NCBI GenBank assembly: GCA_012845835.1
Contig: JABAKD010000002.1
Span: 12,007,120-12,071,119 of the forward strand
DNA length: 64,000 nt
Direction of reading: 5' to 3'
DNA from: Undaria pinnatifida
Taxonomy: Eukaryota; Sar; Phaeophyceae; Laminariales; Alariaceae
Position numbers and translations under genes: made by a program. Under the pieces are notes generated by a model. That model saw nothing but the letters and a program-made list of their open reading frames with translations, was not told where the DNA came from and made no database searches. Of this stretch, positions 23,501 to 32,590 are shown piece by piece. Numbering within the stretch: the first letter of the stretch is position 1; each line of letters opens with the position of its first letter.

Positions 23501-26500
23501 TGGGTTTCGTTTGGTTAATTAATTATTAGGAATCGGAGCTTGGGACGGGGAGGAAGGGAGGGAGGGAGGGAGGGAAGGGTAGATATTTGTTTGTCGTGAC
23601 CGTATGGGTATGACATTATGTGGTGTGGTCATGGCGTGATGCTGGGTGATCACGGGCATGCTGTTGCGTGATTCTGGCATTATGTTGTGCGACCATGGCA
23701 TGCTGTTGCGTGCTTATGGGAATATGGTGTCTGATCATGACATTTTGCTGTATGATCACGACATGGAGCTTTGTGATCGTGCCGTGTTGTTGCGTGGTGT
23801 TGCGTCATCATGGAGTGATGCTGCATGATCCTCCAAAGGCGATGCTACATGATCATTCAAAGGCAAACGACAAACGGAGTAATTGGGCCACACTCGCTAC
23901 CATATCGGAATTAAAAGTATGCCACTCGTCACATCGAGTTAGGAATTCTTGTGAGAAGTATATAACGAACACAAGTTTTTCTTTGGTTTTAGTGTACGCT
24001 GTCTGGGTCTCGGAAGTAGGAGTCTATTGTCGGCGTTTTGTTTTCATGTCCTATATCATGGTGCAGATGTGCAGACTCACGTTGTATGCCAGGGGCGTAA
24101 TGTTGTGTTCTACAACCTAGACAAATCGACAAGTGAACAAGGTAGCTAGTACTTACGTAGACTATAGACTGAAAGGTAACCAGTAACAGGGTACTTCTTT
24201 AGTTTGCCCAGCCCCATCTTTGTCCATCGCTTTTCCGAAAAAGGTAGATACGCGTGCATAGTATATAGGGTAAATACATGCCAGTAAGAGGTTACTCGTA
24301 TCGTTTGCCCAGTCCCGCCTTTTCTCACGCTTTTTACTCCGGCGTCCTGTTTTCGTCTCTACGTTCGCAGAGGCGCGAACAGGCGGAGCGACGGCCGTAG
24401 CAGACGCACCCCCAGCAGGAAAGTTAACCTCGGAGCAACACGTACGAATTCAACAGGTACGAATCACGAATCAAGCCTCCACGTCGCGATAAACCTCGTT
24501 TTTCAAGTTGTGGGAATGGGTAACGAATGTCTCAGCTGATGTACCGAAAGGACCTCGGATGTTTCCCGAAGGGTCCCAGCTGTTACCCAAAGGATATGGT
24601 GTTGCACAAGAGGTCCCAGCTGTCACCGAAAGGGTTGTCGAACATAGAGGGTTTCGGCGGTTCCTAAGGGGGTCAGCTCTTTCTCAACGGGCCTCATATG
24701 CTGTTTCCCAAAGAGTCTCAAGCTGTTACTCAAAGGTCTCAGCTATCCCCAAAGGATCTTGACTGTTATACCCAAAGGGTCTCAGTTGGTACTCGAAGAA
24801 TCTCAGCTGTTTCCGGAAGGGTCTCAGCTGTTTTTTGTCAAAGCAAGTATTTCTCAAAGGGTCTCAGCTGTTATACGGAAGGGTCTGAGATGTTTCCACA
24901 GGGCCTCAACTGTGACTCAAAGGGTCTCAGCGTATTCCGAAGGGTCCTAGCTATTTGACCTAAATCCAAAGGTCTCAGCTGTTACCCGAAGGGTCTCGGC
25001 TGTTGCCAATATTTGCTATCACCCAAAGGGTCCCGGCTGTTATGCAAAGAGTCTCAGCTGTTTCCCGAAGGGTCTCAGCTATTTTACCTAAATCCAAAGG
25101 GTCTCAGCCGTTACCCGAAGGGTGTCGGGTGTTGCCCAAAGGATATCTGCTTTTACGCAAAGGATCCAAGCGGTTACGCAAAGGGTCTCTGCTGCTGCCC
25201 GAAGGGTCGGAGTTGTTATTTCTCAGAGACTCTTAAGCTGCTTCTTAAAGGGTCTCGGCTGCTGTACCCGAAGTGCCTTAAGATGTAATTCAGAAGAGGC
25301 TGTCTTATCGCCTTTTAGACCAACCTGATTCCAGGGTTTTTCTTTGCTTCCTAGTCGTGACAGTGTTGTACTAAAGGTAGGCTAAAATATGCGAGACGGT
25401 GGTTTGCCCGACCCGCACGCTAACCGGAACGTTATGGGGGGACCTGTGCTTAGATGCTGTGGCTTGTGAAGGCTCTACGTAGGTTCAGTCGGCGTGGATG
25501 CTGTGCTTTAGAAATACCCACCACCCAACGAACTTTCCTCGATCTTCCCTCGAAAAAATACTAATATATACTGTTTCGAAAGGTCTCGGCTGTTTCCGAT
25601 ATGCTCTTGGCTAAATCCAAAGGGCCTCAGACATCCAAAGGGTCTCGACTGATTCCCCGACGCTTGCGTTTTGTCTTTTTAACGTCTGAGCTGCAGCCCG
25701 AGGGTCCCAGCTGTTATTTTCCGAAGGCTCTCAGCGATTTATCAATGAGTCTCGGCTGTTGTATCCATTATCCAAAGGGTCTCGACTGTTTCCCACAACG
25801 AATTCGGCTGTTTGTCAAAGAGTCTCAGACCCTCGGCCATTCCCCAAAGGGTCCCAACTGTTGTTTCCCAGAGTGTCTCAGCTATTCATCAATGGATATC
25901 AGCTGTTGTACCAAAAGGGTCTGAAGTTGTTACTCGAAGGACCTCGGCTGTATCCCAAAGGCCATAGGGTCTTGAATATTATACCCGAAGGGTCTCGGCT
26001 GTTAACCAAAGGGTTTCGGGTGAATCTCGAAGAGTTTTAGCTTGTTGAATACTATGCCCAAAGGGTCTCGGCTGTTTGCGACTGGGTTTCGGCTGAATCC
26101 CAAAGAGTGAGCTGTTACGCAAAACGTATCACCTGTTACTTGTTCCCTAAGGGTCCCAGCTGTTATGATCTCGTGTTTTACTCAATAGACCTCAGCTGTT
26201 TCCCAACGGGTCTCAGTTTCGCCCAGGTCTCAGCCTTTGCAATATCTCAGCTGTTATCGAAAGGGTCCCAGCTGTTACCCAAAGGGTCTCAGCTGTTGCC
26301 CAGAGGGTATCAGTTCTGACCAAGGTATTCGATGTTTTCCAAGGTTCTGCCTGGTAGTTGTTTCCCAAAGGGCCCCAGCTGTTTCCCGAAGGGTCTCAGT
26401 GTACATTGAGAGGGTCTCAGCTGTATTTGTTAGAGTTTTTTCTCGCCGCCAAGGTCTCAGGTAGCTGTTAGGTGTCCGCTGTAAACCAAGGGTCTCAACT

Positions 26501-28062
26501 GTTACATCCGAAGGGTTCCCGCTTTTACCCAATGGATCTCAGTTTCTTTTCAAAGGGTCCTACGAGTATCTGTTGCCCCCCTTGTCCATTACCGCGTCGC
26601 ACAACACAATACTACTAACTCATTTCTACCCCCCTATTAAACTACCAGAAAACAAAGTAACTCATTGGTGCTGCCATCAATAAGCATGAAAGTAGGCACG
26701 AGTCGTTCTACGGAAGCCCCCCCCCAACCTTTCTGTAACGAAATCGCCGGTTCTGACATCAGCTCAAAATACGGTGCCCCTTGCCACCTCGACGTCAAGA
26801 AAATGTAGTAAGATATTTTTTTCACAGCATCCTCCCTCGTGCCGAGCAGCCATGAAACGTTCGTCAAAGAAAACCGCTGGTTTTTGGGGGGGGCTATCGT
26901 AGAATCAATCGCACAAGGTGCCGAAGTCTGTCTTAAGAGCGATTCTTGGAAGGATGCAGTTCACCCTTTATGCGACTCGCCGAACACCTCATGGCGTTTC
27001 GCGCTTGGTGCAAGCAATGTCTGCCTGGTTGGTGAAAGCCCGACGTGCTCCGTCCCGGCATAGTAGGGATGCGAGGGGCTACGGTCATACGACTACGGCC
27101 ATGAACAAGCTGAACACACACCCTATTAAAGTACGTGATAAACATTGCTATGCAGCAGTGGTCCCTCTATACTGCCGGTATGTGCACTATAGAGGGAAAT
27201 ACCGGCACTACAGCGGCAGCCGGCACTACTCCGCATACTGCCGCTGCTGGTTGCTCCCATCTGTTCCAAGCGGTTTCACAGGCACTATAGCCGGCAACCG
27301 GCACTAATTATCCCGCGCTGCTGAGGGAGCTCTACTGTACCAAATGCCCTTTGTGCGTGCTTTGCGTAGATCCGCGATCGCAAGAAGGAGATGGAGGACA
27401 AGTACCTCACGGTCGTTGAAGAGCACGTGGACAGGTTGGGGGAGATGGCCAAGAACATACAGGAGGTAAGTCAGTCAGTCGCTCAATCAATCATTCAGTC
27501 AGTCGGGTCGGCCAGTCAGTCGGTCAGTCAGTCAGCCGGTCAGTCAGTCAGCCGGTCAGTCAGTCAGCCGGTCAGTCAGTCAGTCAGTCAGTCAGTCTGT
27601 GACGCATGCTGCAAAGGGCTACATCACTTTGTTAGCCGGACGGTTTCTGACTAACAGTACTTCTCACCTGAGGAACTGCAATCCTGTAGTATTATTTTGT
27701 GCTTTACAATACAAATTATTCGTTACATGGGACTGTGGGAAAGATTGCCAAGAGCATACAGGAGGCAAGTCAGTCAGTCAGCCAATCGGTCAGTCAGTCA
27801 ATCATTCATTCAGTCAGTCAGGCAGCCAATCTGTCCATGAAGCATTTCAGTAAATCAGCCTGTCAATGAGTCACTCAGTCACGCGGTCAAATAGTAATCA
27901 AATTACAACCAATCAGCCGATCGGTTACTGAGCGAGTGTTTCGGTCAGTCAAGTCAGCCAGTAAGTCAGTGAGCCAGTCGGTCAATTAACCAGGCAATGA
28001 TTAAGTCAGGCAGTCCGTCAACCAGTCAATCCGTGAGTCACCCAGTCAATTGTTGTTGTTGC

Positions 28063-28123
<61 letters not shown>

Positions 28124-31093
28124 GCTAGTGTTGTTGTTGTTGTTGTCGTTGTTGTCGTTGTTGTTGTCGTTGTTTTTGTTGTTGTTTTGCTGTTGCTGTT
28201 GCTGTTGCTGCTGTTGTTGCTGCTGCTGCTGCTGTTGCTCTTGTTGTTATGATTATGTTATTGGCATCCAACAATGTGCAGCGTTAGTGTCAATATTCAA
28301 AATGATTATGAAATAACCGAAAATCCAGTCCACGAAAACTAGGAATACTAACAACTTATTAGTAGTGTCTATCCGTTGAACTACTGTACAACAGTAACTT
28401 AGTTAAGAGCAGACTTTTGTGTTTTTGTGCGTACGACCACGCTCGTGACATTTCGGAACAGATTTTTTTTGGCCAAAACATTATCTAGCAGGGGCCGCCA
28501 CGACAAGAAGAGAGAACGGCCGAGGCCGCCCCCGACAGAGTCGGGAAGGGCGAGCGTGGTGAGGCACGTCCAAGAAACTGCGCGCCGAGAGGTGGACCTC
28601 AGTTCAGTTCGAGTTATCTCGAAGACGGCTCAAAACCTGGTCTAAATCGGACCCTTCGGCTGCTCTCGTGCTACCTCCGGATAATCCTCCATGTATTTAA
28701 TTTATATCGATTGTGAAGTAGCGATATCGACTGTGAACTAAAAGGGTTGGCTGTGATCTGAATCTATCGACTGTGAACTAAATCTATCGACTGTGAACCA
28801 AAGAGAGCGAGATCTCAAGCGAGATACCTGGTTACGAGTATCGTCGCGTTTTTTACGGCATTGTTTTATGTTTTGTTTTTTGCGTTTTAATCGACAACAG
28901 GAGCTGCAGATTCAGGACCGGATGGTGGACGACCTTGGCAACCGTATCGACATGGCGCAGGACCACGTCGCCAACGTTAACACTCGGATGAAGGTCCGTT
29001 TCTTAAGCGAGTTTGTTTTTAATATTTTCTTTGCCGCCCAAAACATGGGGGCTCCTCCCACTCTCCACCCTCGCATGCCCGCATCTCCATATCCCGCCCG
29101 ACTCCCTGGGGTCTCCGAAAAAGAGGATTAATAAAAAACGAAGTTTGTGTCACTGCTGAGACAGCAGGACCAGAACAGCAGCACAGCCAGCGCAGCAGGT
29201 ATGCACCCGCAATATTTATTGGGTTCGGTTCGGTTGGTTTGGGTTGATTTGGGTTCGGTTGGGTTGGGTTGATGACAAGCACCAGTATCCACCAACACGC
29301 GAGTTCCGACAGTAGGCAAGCTAAAGTTTCTCATTGTGTACGTGGTACGGATTATAACTGCTGCGTATTAGTTTTTTCTTCTTCCTTGTACCCTGCCGTA
29401 TATTAAAATCAATGTTTGCTCATCATACCAGGTGTGCTTATCATACTAGATATGGTATCAGGAATGTAGTCTACAGGAAACGATCGTCGTGCCATGTGTG
29501 CACGGCCTTGTTGCCTAGTTTTATCCCTTTTTTGTTAGTTCACCCCCCACCCCCCCCCGTGTTTTCTGTTTCGTTTCCCACCTCTCCCCCCGTTTATTTT
29601 TCTCTTTTCCCAACGTTACCAGGAGGTGTCATTAACCCTCTTAGCACCGCACTCCTGATACGGGGACAAAAACACACATGGAATCAAAACAGGATAGTTT
29701 TAGGAGTTGGAAATCTCGCTATTTTCCCCCGTTTTTCTTGTTCATCGCCCCCCTCCCCTCCCGCGCTGGTTCGCTCTCTAGCGTTTCCCCTTCTTGTCTT
29801 CCCCTCCCCCTCCCCTTACATGTATTATAAAAAATGAAAATACACTCCAGCTGTGAGATCGAAGATTTTGTCGAAACTCATCTTTGCAAGCTGTGTGTGA
29901 TACTTCGATCGCGCGTGTTACGGGTTGTGTGTCCTCATTAAGGATATAGGTCGGCGACTCCCCTTACAACTACAGTGTAGCTATCAGGGTCAACAGGGTG
30001 ATGTTAGTCAGTCTGTGCGCGGAAACTATAAAACCCGTTTCTGAGGGGGACAAATTCTGACAGCTGTGGAGGGAAATGTATCCGTTTATCAAGTGAATCC
30101 TGTAAGTCAATTAACCGGTGAGGGGAGGGCGAAGTTTTGAAGGACGTGGGGGCCTGGTTTTGATCAAAAGCGAGCGGGGTTGGAGGGGGGGGCGGACGGG
30201 CGGCAATTTGTGCGTGGAAGCTATAAATCCTTTAAGGGGATCAATATGACGGTTTTTGGAAAAAAAATATATATATATATACTGGAGTATATATGTATAT
30301 GAAGTACCAGGTATATAATAGTTGGCGTCGGTTGGCCCCGACGCCGTAAAACATTATGTGTATTGGGGCTGGCGTTGGTTGGCAACGACGCTGTAAAACA
30401 TGCCAATCATTGCGTGAGCTAGACAACCAGGGTACCGTTTTTTTTGCTTTTTTTTGGGCGGTCGCCATGGTGATTGTATCGAGTTAGATCATACTGTGCG
30501 GGGTGGAGAACCCTAACTCCTCACAAGGGGAATGATCGATGGCATCACGTAGTGTGGATATGGCAAGGCACCCACGTGGCAGTTGCATAGCAATACCCAT
30601 TGCTGTCTCTGGAGTGGCCACACCAGAAAACAAAGTAACTCATTGACGCTGTCATCCATGAGCAAGAAAGTAGGCACAAGGTGCCGAAGTCCGTCTTACG
30701 AGCGGTTCTTGGAAGGATGCAGTTCACCCTTCATGCGACTCGCCGAACACCTGACGGTGCTTCGCGCTTGGTGCGAGCAATGTCTGCCTGGTCGGTGAAA
30801 GCTCCGTCTCGGCATAGTAGGGATGCGAGGGTCTATACCATATGGTCATACGACTACGGCCATGCATGAATATCGAGCCCCCGCCCCCCCCCCTCTGTTT
30901 TCACTGGTGTTTTCCTTTTTTTCTTATTCCATTCCTACCCGCACCCTCTTTTTTTTGTTTTGTATTGCCCAAACGTCACCAGGAGGTGCTTAAGAGCGTC
31001 CGGGCGGCGGACAAGTTCTGCATGGACATTATGTGCATCCTCCTGTTGCTGGGATTGATCGCTGTCTTGTACGGAGTGATCAAGAATACCTAA
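20389..31093 (+). CDS. SYP7-type Qc-SNARE (syntaxin-71-like), 7 exons seen, 5' end unresolved
   Basis: Exons 20389-20511, 20977-21117, 23018-23189, 24371-24456, 27370-27465, 28901-28993 and 30983-31093 join in phase with GT-AG borders (822 nt, 273 aa plus stop). The first three encode helices of a regulatory N-terminal bundle (EEDRFNAVKSAIIKLLGD; AVRSNLRSLEENWKELDSAY; REELEQQRQLLVDLRHEIGE). The last four encode the SNARE motif, with the zero-layer Gln in ELQIQ (codon 28913-28915). The hydrophobic tail CMDIMCILLLLGLIAVLYGV is the membrane anchor, followed by IKNT-stop. The NxRxK-linker-FCxDI pattern is characteristic of SYP71. Known role of the family: vesicle fusion at ER and plasma membrane. 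Usual length is about 265 aa, so roughly 30 N-terminal residues are missing from the model. Confidence 0.88.
20632..20870 (+). pseudogene. two degenerate copies of the 5' border of SNARE exon 20977-21117
   Basis: Around 20694 and 20802 the sequence repeats the acceptor and exon start (CAG, then TTGTTGGCGAAGGAG or TTATTGGCGAAGGAG, then GACSAAAGA). Each is preceded by the same GATCTGCCCGACGTGTGC-like intron sequence. Copy 2 extends to GGTGATCGATAAGAAC but contains stops. The real exon is the third and only intact unit of this ~110-bp to 150-bp tandem series. Confidence 0.7.
20977..21117 (+). CDS. SNARE exon (helix B)
   Basis: 141 nt, phase 0 to 0, from acceptor TAACAG to donor GTGAGC. It encodes KEPTTKDPKAVIEKN and AVRSNLRSLEENWKELDSAY, followed by QTEKNKRR. 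Two imperfect upstream copies of its 5' border lie in the preceding intron. Confidence 0.86.
21680..21755 (-). mobile_element. tRNA-like remnant, possible second SINE family
   Basis: The minus strand reads GGGGTTAATACTCTGGACC with a B-box-like GAGTTCGAGCC. The T stem does not pair well, so this is not a functional tRNA gene. Confidence 0.4.
22510..22640 (+). mobile_element. SINE body fragment, head missing
   Basis: Matches the 3' half of the SINE at 1866 (CGATAAAAATGAAGGCAAG through GACCACGGCTTGTCC) but lacks the tRNA-like head. It is followed by the LINE 2 3' fragment. Confidence 0.6.
22715..22830 (+). mobile_element. truncated 3' end of LINE 2 family
   Basis: Matches the terminal ~115 bp of LINE 2 (GGAGGTGTCTC...GGAACGGTGCTCCG...GGTCAAATGACTAAGGCAAG). 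Such short 3' ends are the normal product of incomplete reverse transcription. It lies in the SNARE intron between exons 21117 and 23018. Confidence 0.7.
23018..23189 (+). CDS. SNARE exon (helix C and linker)
   Basis: 172 nt from acceptor ACTGTAG to donor GTTTGT, phase 0 to 1. It encodes SKITREELEQQRQLLVDLRH and EIGELKSIHQAG, the counterpart of 'LTxEELxxR...' in SYP71. A Gly-rich linker follows and ends EFFKQ. Confidence 0.87.
23600..23860. repeat. minisatellite, ~28-bp units (TGATCATGGCATGNTGTTGCG-like)
   Basis: Units built on 'TGTTGYGTGATCATGRCAT' repeat about nine times with much variation, in the SNARE intron between exons 23189 and 24371. A GGGA-rich stretch precedes it at 23540-23575. 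Confidence 0.75.
24371..24456 (+). CDS. SNARE exon (linker to SNARE motif)
   Basis: 86 nt, phase 1 to 0, from acceptor TTCGCAG to donor GTACGA. It encodes an Ala/Gly/Pro-rich linker ending KLTSEQHVRIQQ, which leads directly into IRDRKKEMEDKY of the next exon. It is too short to stand out by ORF length; it is placed because it alone repairs the phase between its neighbours. Confidence 0.85.
24530..26570. repeat. minisatellite, ~20-25-bp units (CCCAAAGGGTCTCAGCTGTT)
   Basis: Dozens of units of CCNAAGGGTCTCAGCTGTTA type fill most of the 2.9-kb SNARE intron between 24456 and 27370. A non-repeat stretch interrupts them at about 25320-25570. Units vary in length, so frames open and close at random. 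Confidence 0.95.
26640..27100. mobile_element. interspersed repeat with a nested second element
   Basis: The outer repeat (AAACAAAGTAACTCATTG...GTGCCGAAGTC...ATGCAGTTCACCCTT) also occurs uninterrupted at 30620-30865 and partly at 36715-36910 and, inverted, at 39180-39345. Here it is split at GGCAC(A/G)AG by a ~225-bp element with TTCTACGNNAGCCCCCCC ends. A relative of that element lies inverted at 35700-35990. Confidence 0.65.
27160..27345. mobile_element. CCCTCTATA inverted-repeat family, copy in SNARE intron
   Basis: TGGTCCCTCTATACTGCCGG at one end and ACCGGCACTA...GAGGG at the other, with several internal CCGGCACTA/TAGTGCCGG motifs. Other copies: 10767-10900, 11140-11210, 31490-31670 (best preserved ends) and 40980-41150. 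It lies 25 bp upstream of an exon. Confidence 0.7.
27370..27465 (+). CDS. SNARE exon (first half of SNARE motif)
   Basis: 96 nt, phase 0 to 0, from acceptor TGCGTAG to donor GTAAGT. It encodes IRDRKKEMEDKYLTVVEEHV then DRLGEMAKNIQE, heptad-patterned as in Qc-SNAREs. A (GTCA)n array begins inside the donor region itself. Confidence 0.92.
27466..28045. repeat. (GTCA)n / TCAG tetranucleotide array
   Basis: Starts at the donor GTAAGTCAGTCAGTC of the SNARE exon ending at 27465. It is dense to about 27600, recurs at 27760-27840 and decays to about 28045. It resembles the splice donor sequence itself. Confidence 0.9.
28048..28245. repeat. (TTG)n trinucleotide array with TGC variants
   Basis: About 65 triplets of TTG, changing to CTG/TGC towards the end. 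It follows the TCAG array in the same SNARE intron. Confidence 0.95.
28901..28993 (+). CDS. SNARE exon (zero layer and second half of motif)
   Basis: 93 nt, phase 0 to 0, from acceptor CGACAACAG to donor GTCCGT. It encodes ELQIQDRMVDDLGNRIDMAQ and DHVANVNTRMK. The Gln of ELQIQ aligns with the ionic-layer Gln of SYP71 (ELDRQ). Confidence 0.93.
30983..31093 (+). CDS. SNARE exon (C-terminal membrane anchor and stop)
   Basis: 111 nt from acceptor GTCACCAG to TAA at 31091-31093. It encodes EVLKSVRAADKFCMDIM, then a run of about 17 hydrophobic residues ending YGVIKNT. A single C-terminal anchor with a four-residue lumenal tail is typical of SNAREs. Confidence 0.94.
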   Translation, partial: EVLKSVRAADKFCMDIMCILLLLGLIAVLYGVIKNT

Positions 31094-31148
31094 ACCCTTG
31101 TCGTTGTTGACTCGCTCCATGGATCGATGTGTTTTTCTCTCCTCGCAA

Positions 31149-31154
31149 AATAAA
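31149..31154 (+). promoter_or_regulatory. AATAAA polyadenylation hexamer after the SNARE gene
   Basis: AATAAA lies 56 nt downstream of the SNARE stop codon, a plausible distance for a short 3' UTR. The motif also occurs by chance in A-rich DNA. Confidence 0.4.
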
Positions 31155-31489
31155 AGATGGGCTCGAAAAAAACGAGAAGGCGGCTGGGGGGCGTTTTTTT
31201 GCCCGAAATTATACCAGAAAATTTTCGGGATTTTTATAATGATAAATGAGTAAGCCCCAATGTCAAACTCAACCATTGTCGCCTGGGCAGTTGGTTGGTT
31301 GATTCTGATTGGTGGGTTGTTCGTTTGACCGCATATTGATTTTTTAGTGTGGCGAACGACGACCAGGAAGGAAAAAACGAAAGAAGGAACGAGAGAGAAG
31401 CCTTTCGGTAAAACTTATCGATGAGTATCGCCGATGGGTACGGAGCGTTCGATACGATATATCGTAAGTTCGACGTGTCGATGAAGTAG

Positions 31490-31670
31490 GCATCCCTCTA
31501 TACTGCCGGTATGTGCACTACAGAGGGAATACCAGCACTACAGCGGCAACCGGCACTACTCCGCATACTGCCGTTTCTGGTTGTTTCCATCTGTGGCAAG
31601 CGATTTCACAGGCACTATAGAGCGCAGCCGGCACTACTCAACCGGCACTATAGAAGGACCACCACTCTAG
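31490..31670. mobile_element. CCCTCTATA inverted-repeat family, intergenic copy
   Basis: Ends CCCTCTATACTGCCGG and CCGGCACTATAGAAGG, with the same internal CCGGCACTA motifs as 27160-27345. Between the SNARE 3' end and the palindromic array. Confidence 0.7.
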
Positions 31671-31839
31671 AGTGAAACTTTCGGTAAGATACCCAACACT
31701 AAAAGGCTATCCTTTTGTCGGGGGGGAAACTCGCTTCGTAAACTCCGCACCAGGTCTTACTCTCTCGCTCACTTTTTCTTGCTTTTTCTGTAGATCACTT
31801 CCATCAAGAAATATTTCAAGGGCGTGCTTGGTAGGGTAT

Positions 31840-32590
31840 ATACACTTTGGACATTCCCGAGTATCTGGAAGTACCCGGGTATCTATCCGGGTATCTGGAT
31901 ATACCCGGGCATATACCCGGGTACTTGGTCTTGGCCGGGTATCTACCCGGGTATGATCAACGCTGACAAGATTGGTACCCGGGTACCCCAGAGTATGTAC
32001 CCTACTAAACACCCCCTTGCGGGTGTTTTTGCGAGCGGTAATTGCTCTCCTGCGGGCGGTTTCCTGCCAGATGACTTATTTTCGTTTCTCTGGCTGTTGC
32101 GATTCTTGAGCACTCGTGGTTGCAACAGTTTCTCTGCGGGTTTCGATTTTCCCCCCAGACAAGTTGTTTGCTGTTTCTCCGGCTTTTTAATGCAAGTGGT
32201 CTTCTTTCTCTGTCTCCTTCTCTGGGTCGTTTCCCCCCCCCCCTCCCTTTTTTCTTTTCTCTTGTGTTTTGCTTGCGTGCGTGCGTGCGTGCGTGCGTGC
32301 AATGTTTCAATTCTCACTTTTTTTTTTGTTCTTTCCTGTTTTGTGCGTAGATTTGTTTGTAGCGTGAAATGGTTGTTTTCAAGGGTATGTTTTTAGTAGT
32401 GTTAGTACACTAGGGTACCCGGGTGCCAACGCTGGCTGTTTTGGTCATACTCGGGTAGGCCCCCGGGTACCCGGCCAAACCTCGTTGTGTTGGTCATACC
32501 CGGGTATGATACCCAGGTATACCCGGGTGCCAAACCTGGTTTGCTCATACTCAGGTAAGTACCCGGCTACCTCCAGAGTAAACACCCTGC
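31840..32590. repeat. CCCGGGTAT-type palindromic minisatellite
   Basis: TACCCGGGTATCTGG-like units cluster at 31865-31995 and again at 32415-32580, with unrelated T-rich DNA between. TACCCGGGTA is a perfect 10-bp palindrome. Confidence 0.85.

Noticed and set aside
24530-26570. CRISPR-like array
   Set aside because: The repeats are contiguous and variable with no unique spacers, and lie in a spliced intron of a eukaryotic gene.
31672-32396. 190-codon ORF with Tyr-Pro-Gly repeats
   Set aside because: The periodic part is the CCCGGGTA array in translation and the rest is T-rich hydrophobic noise.
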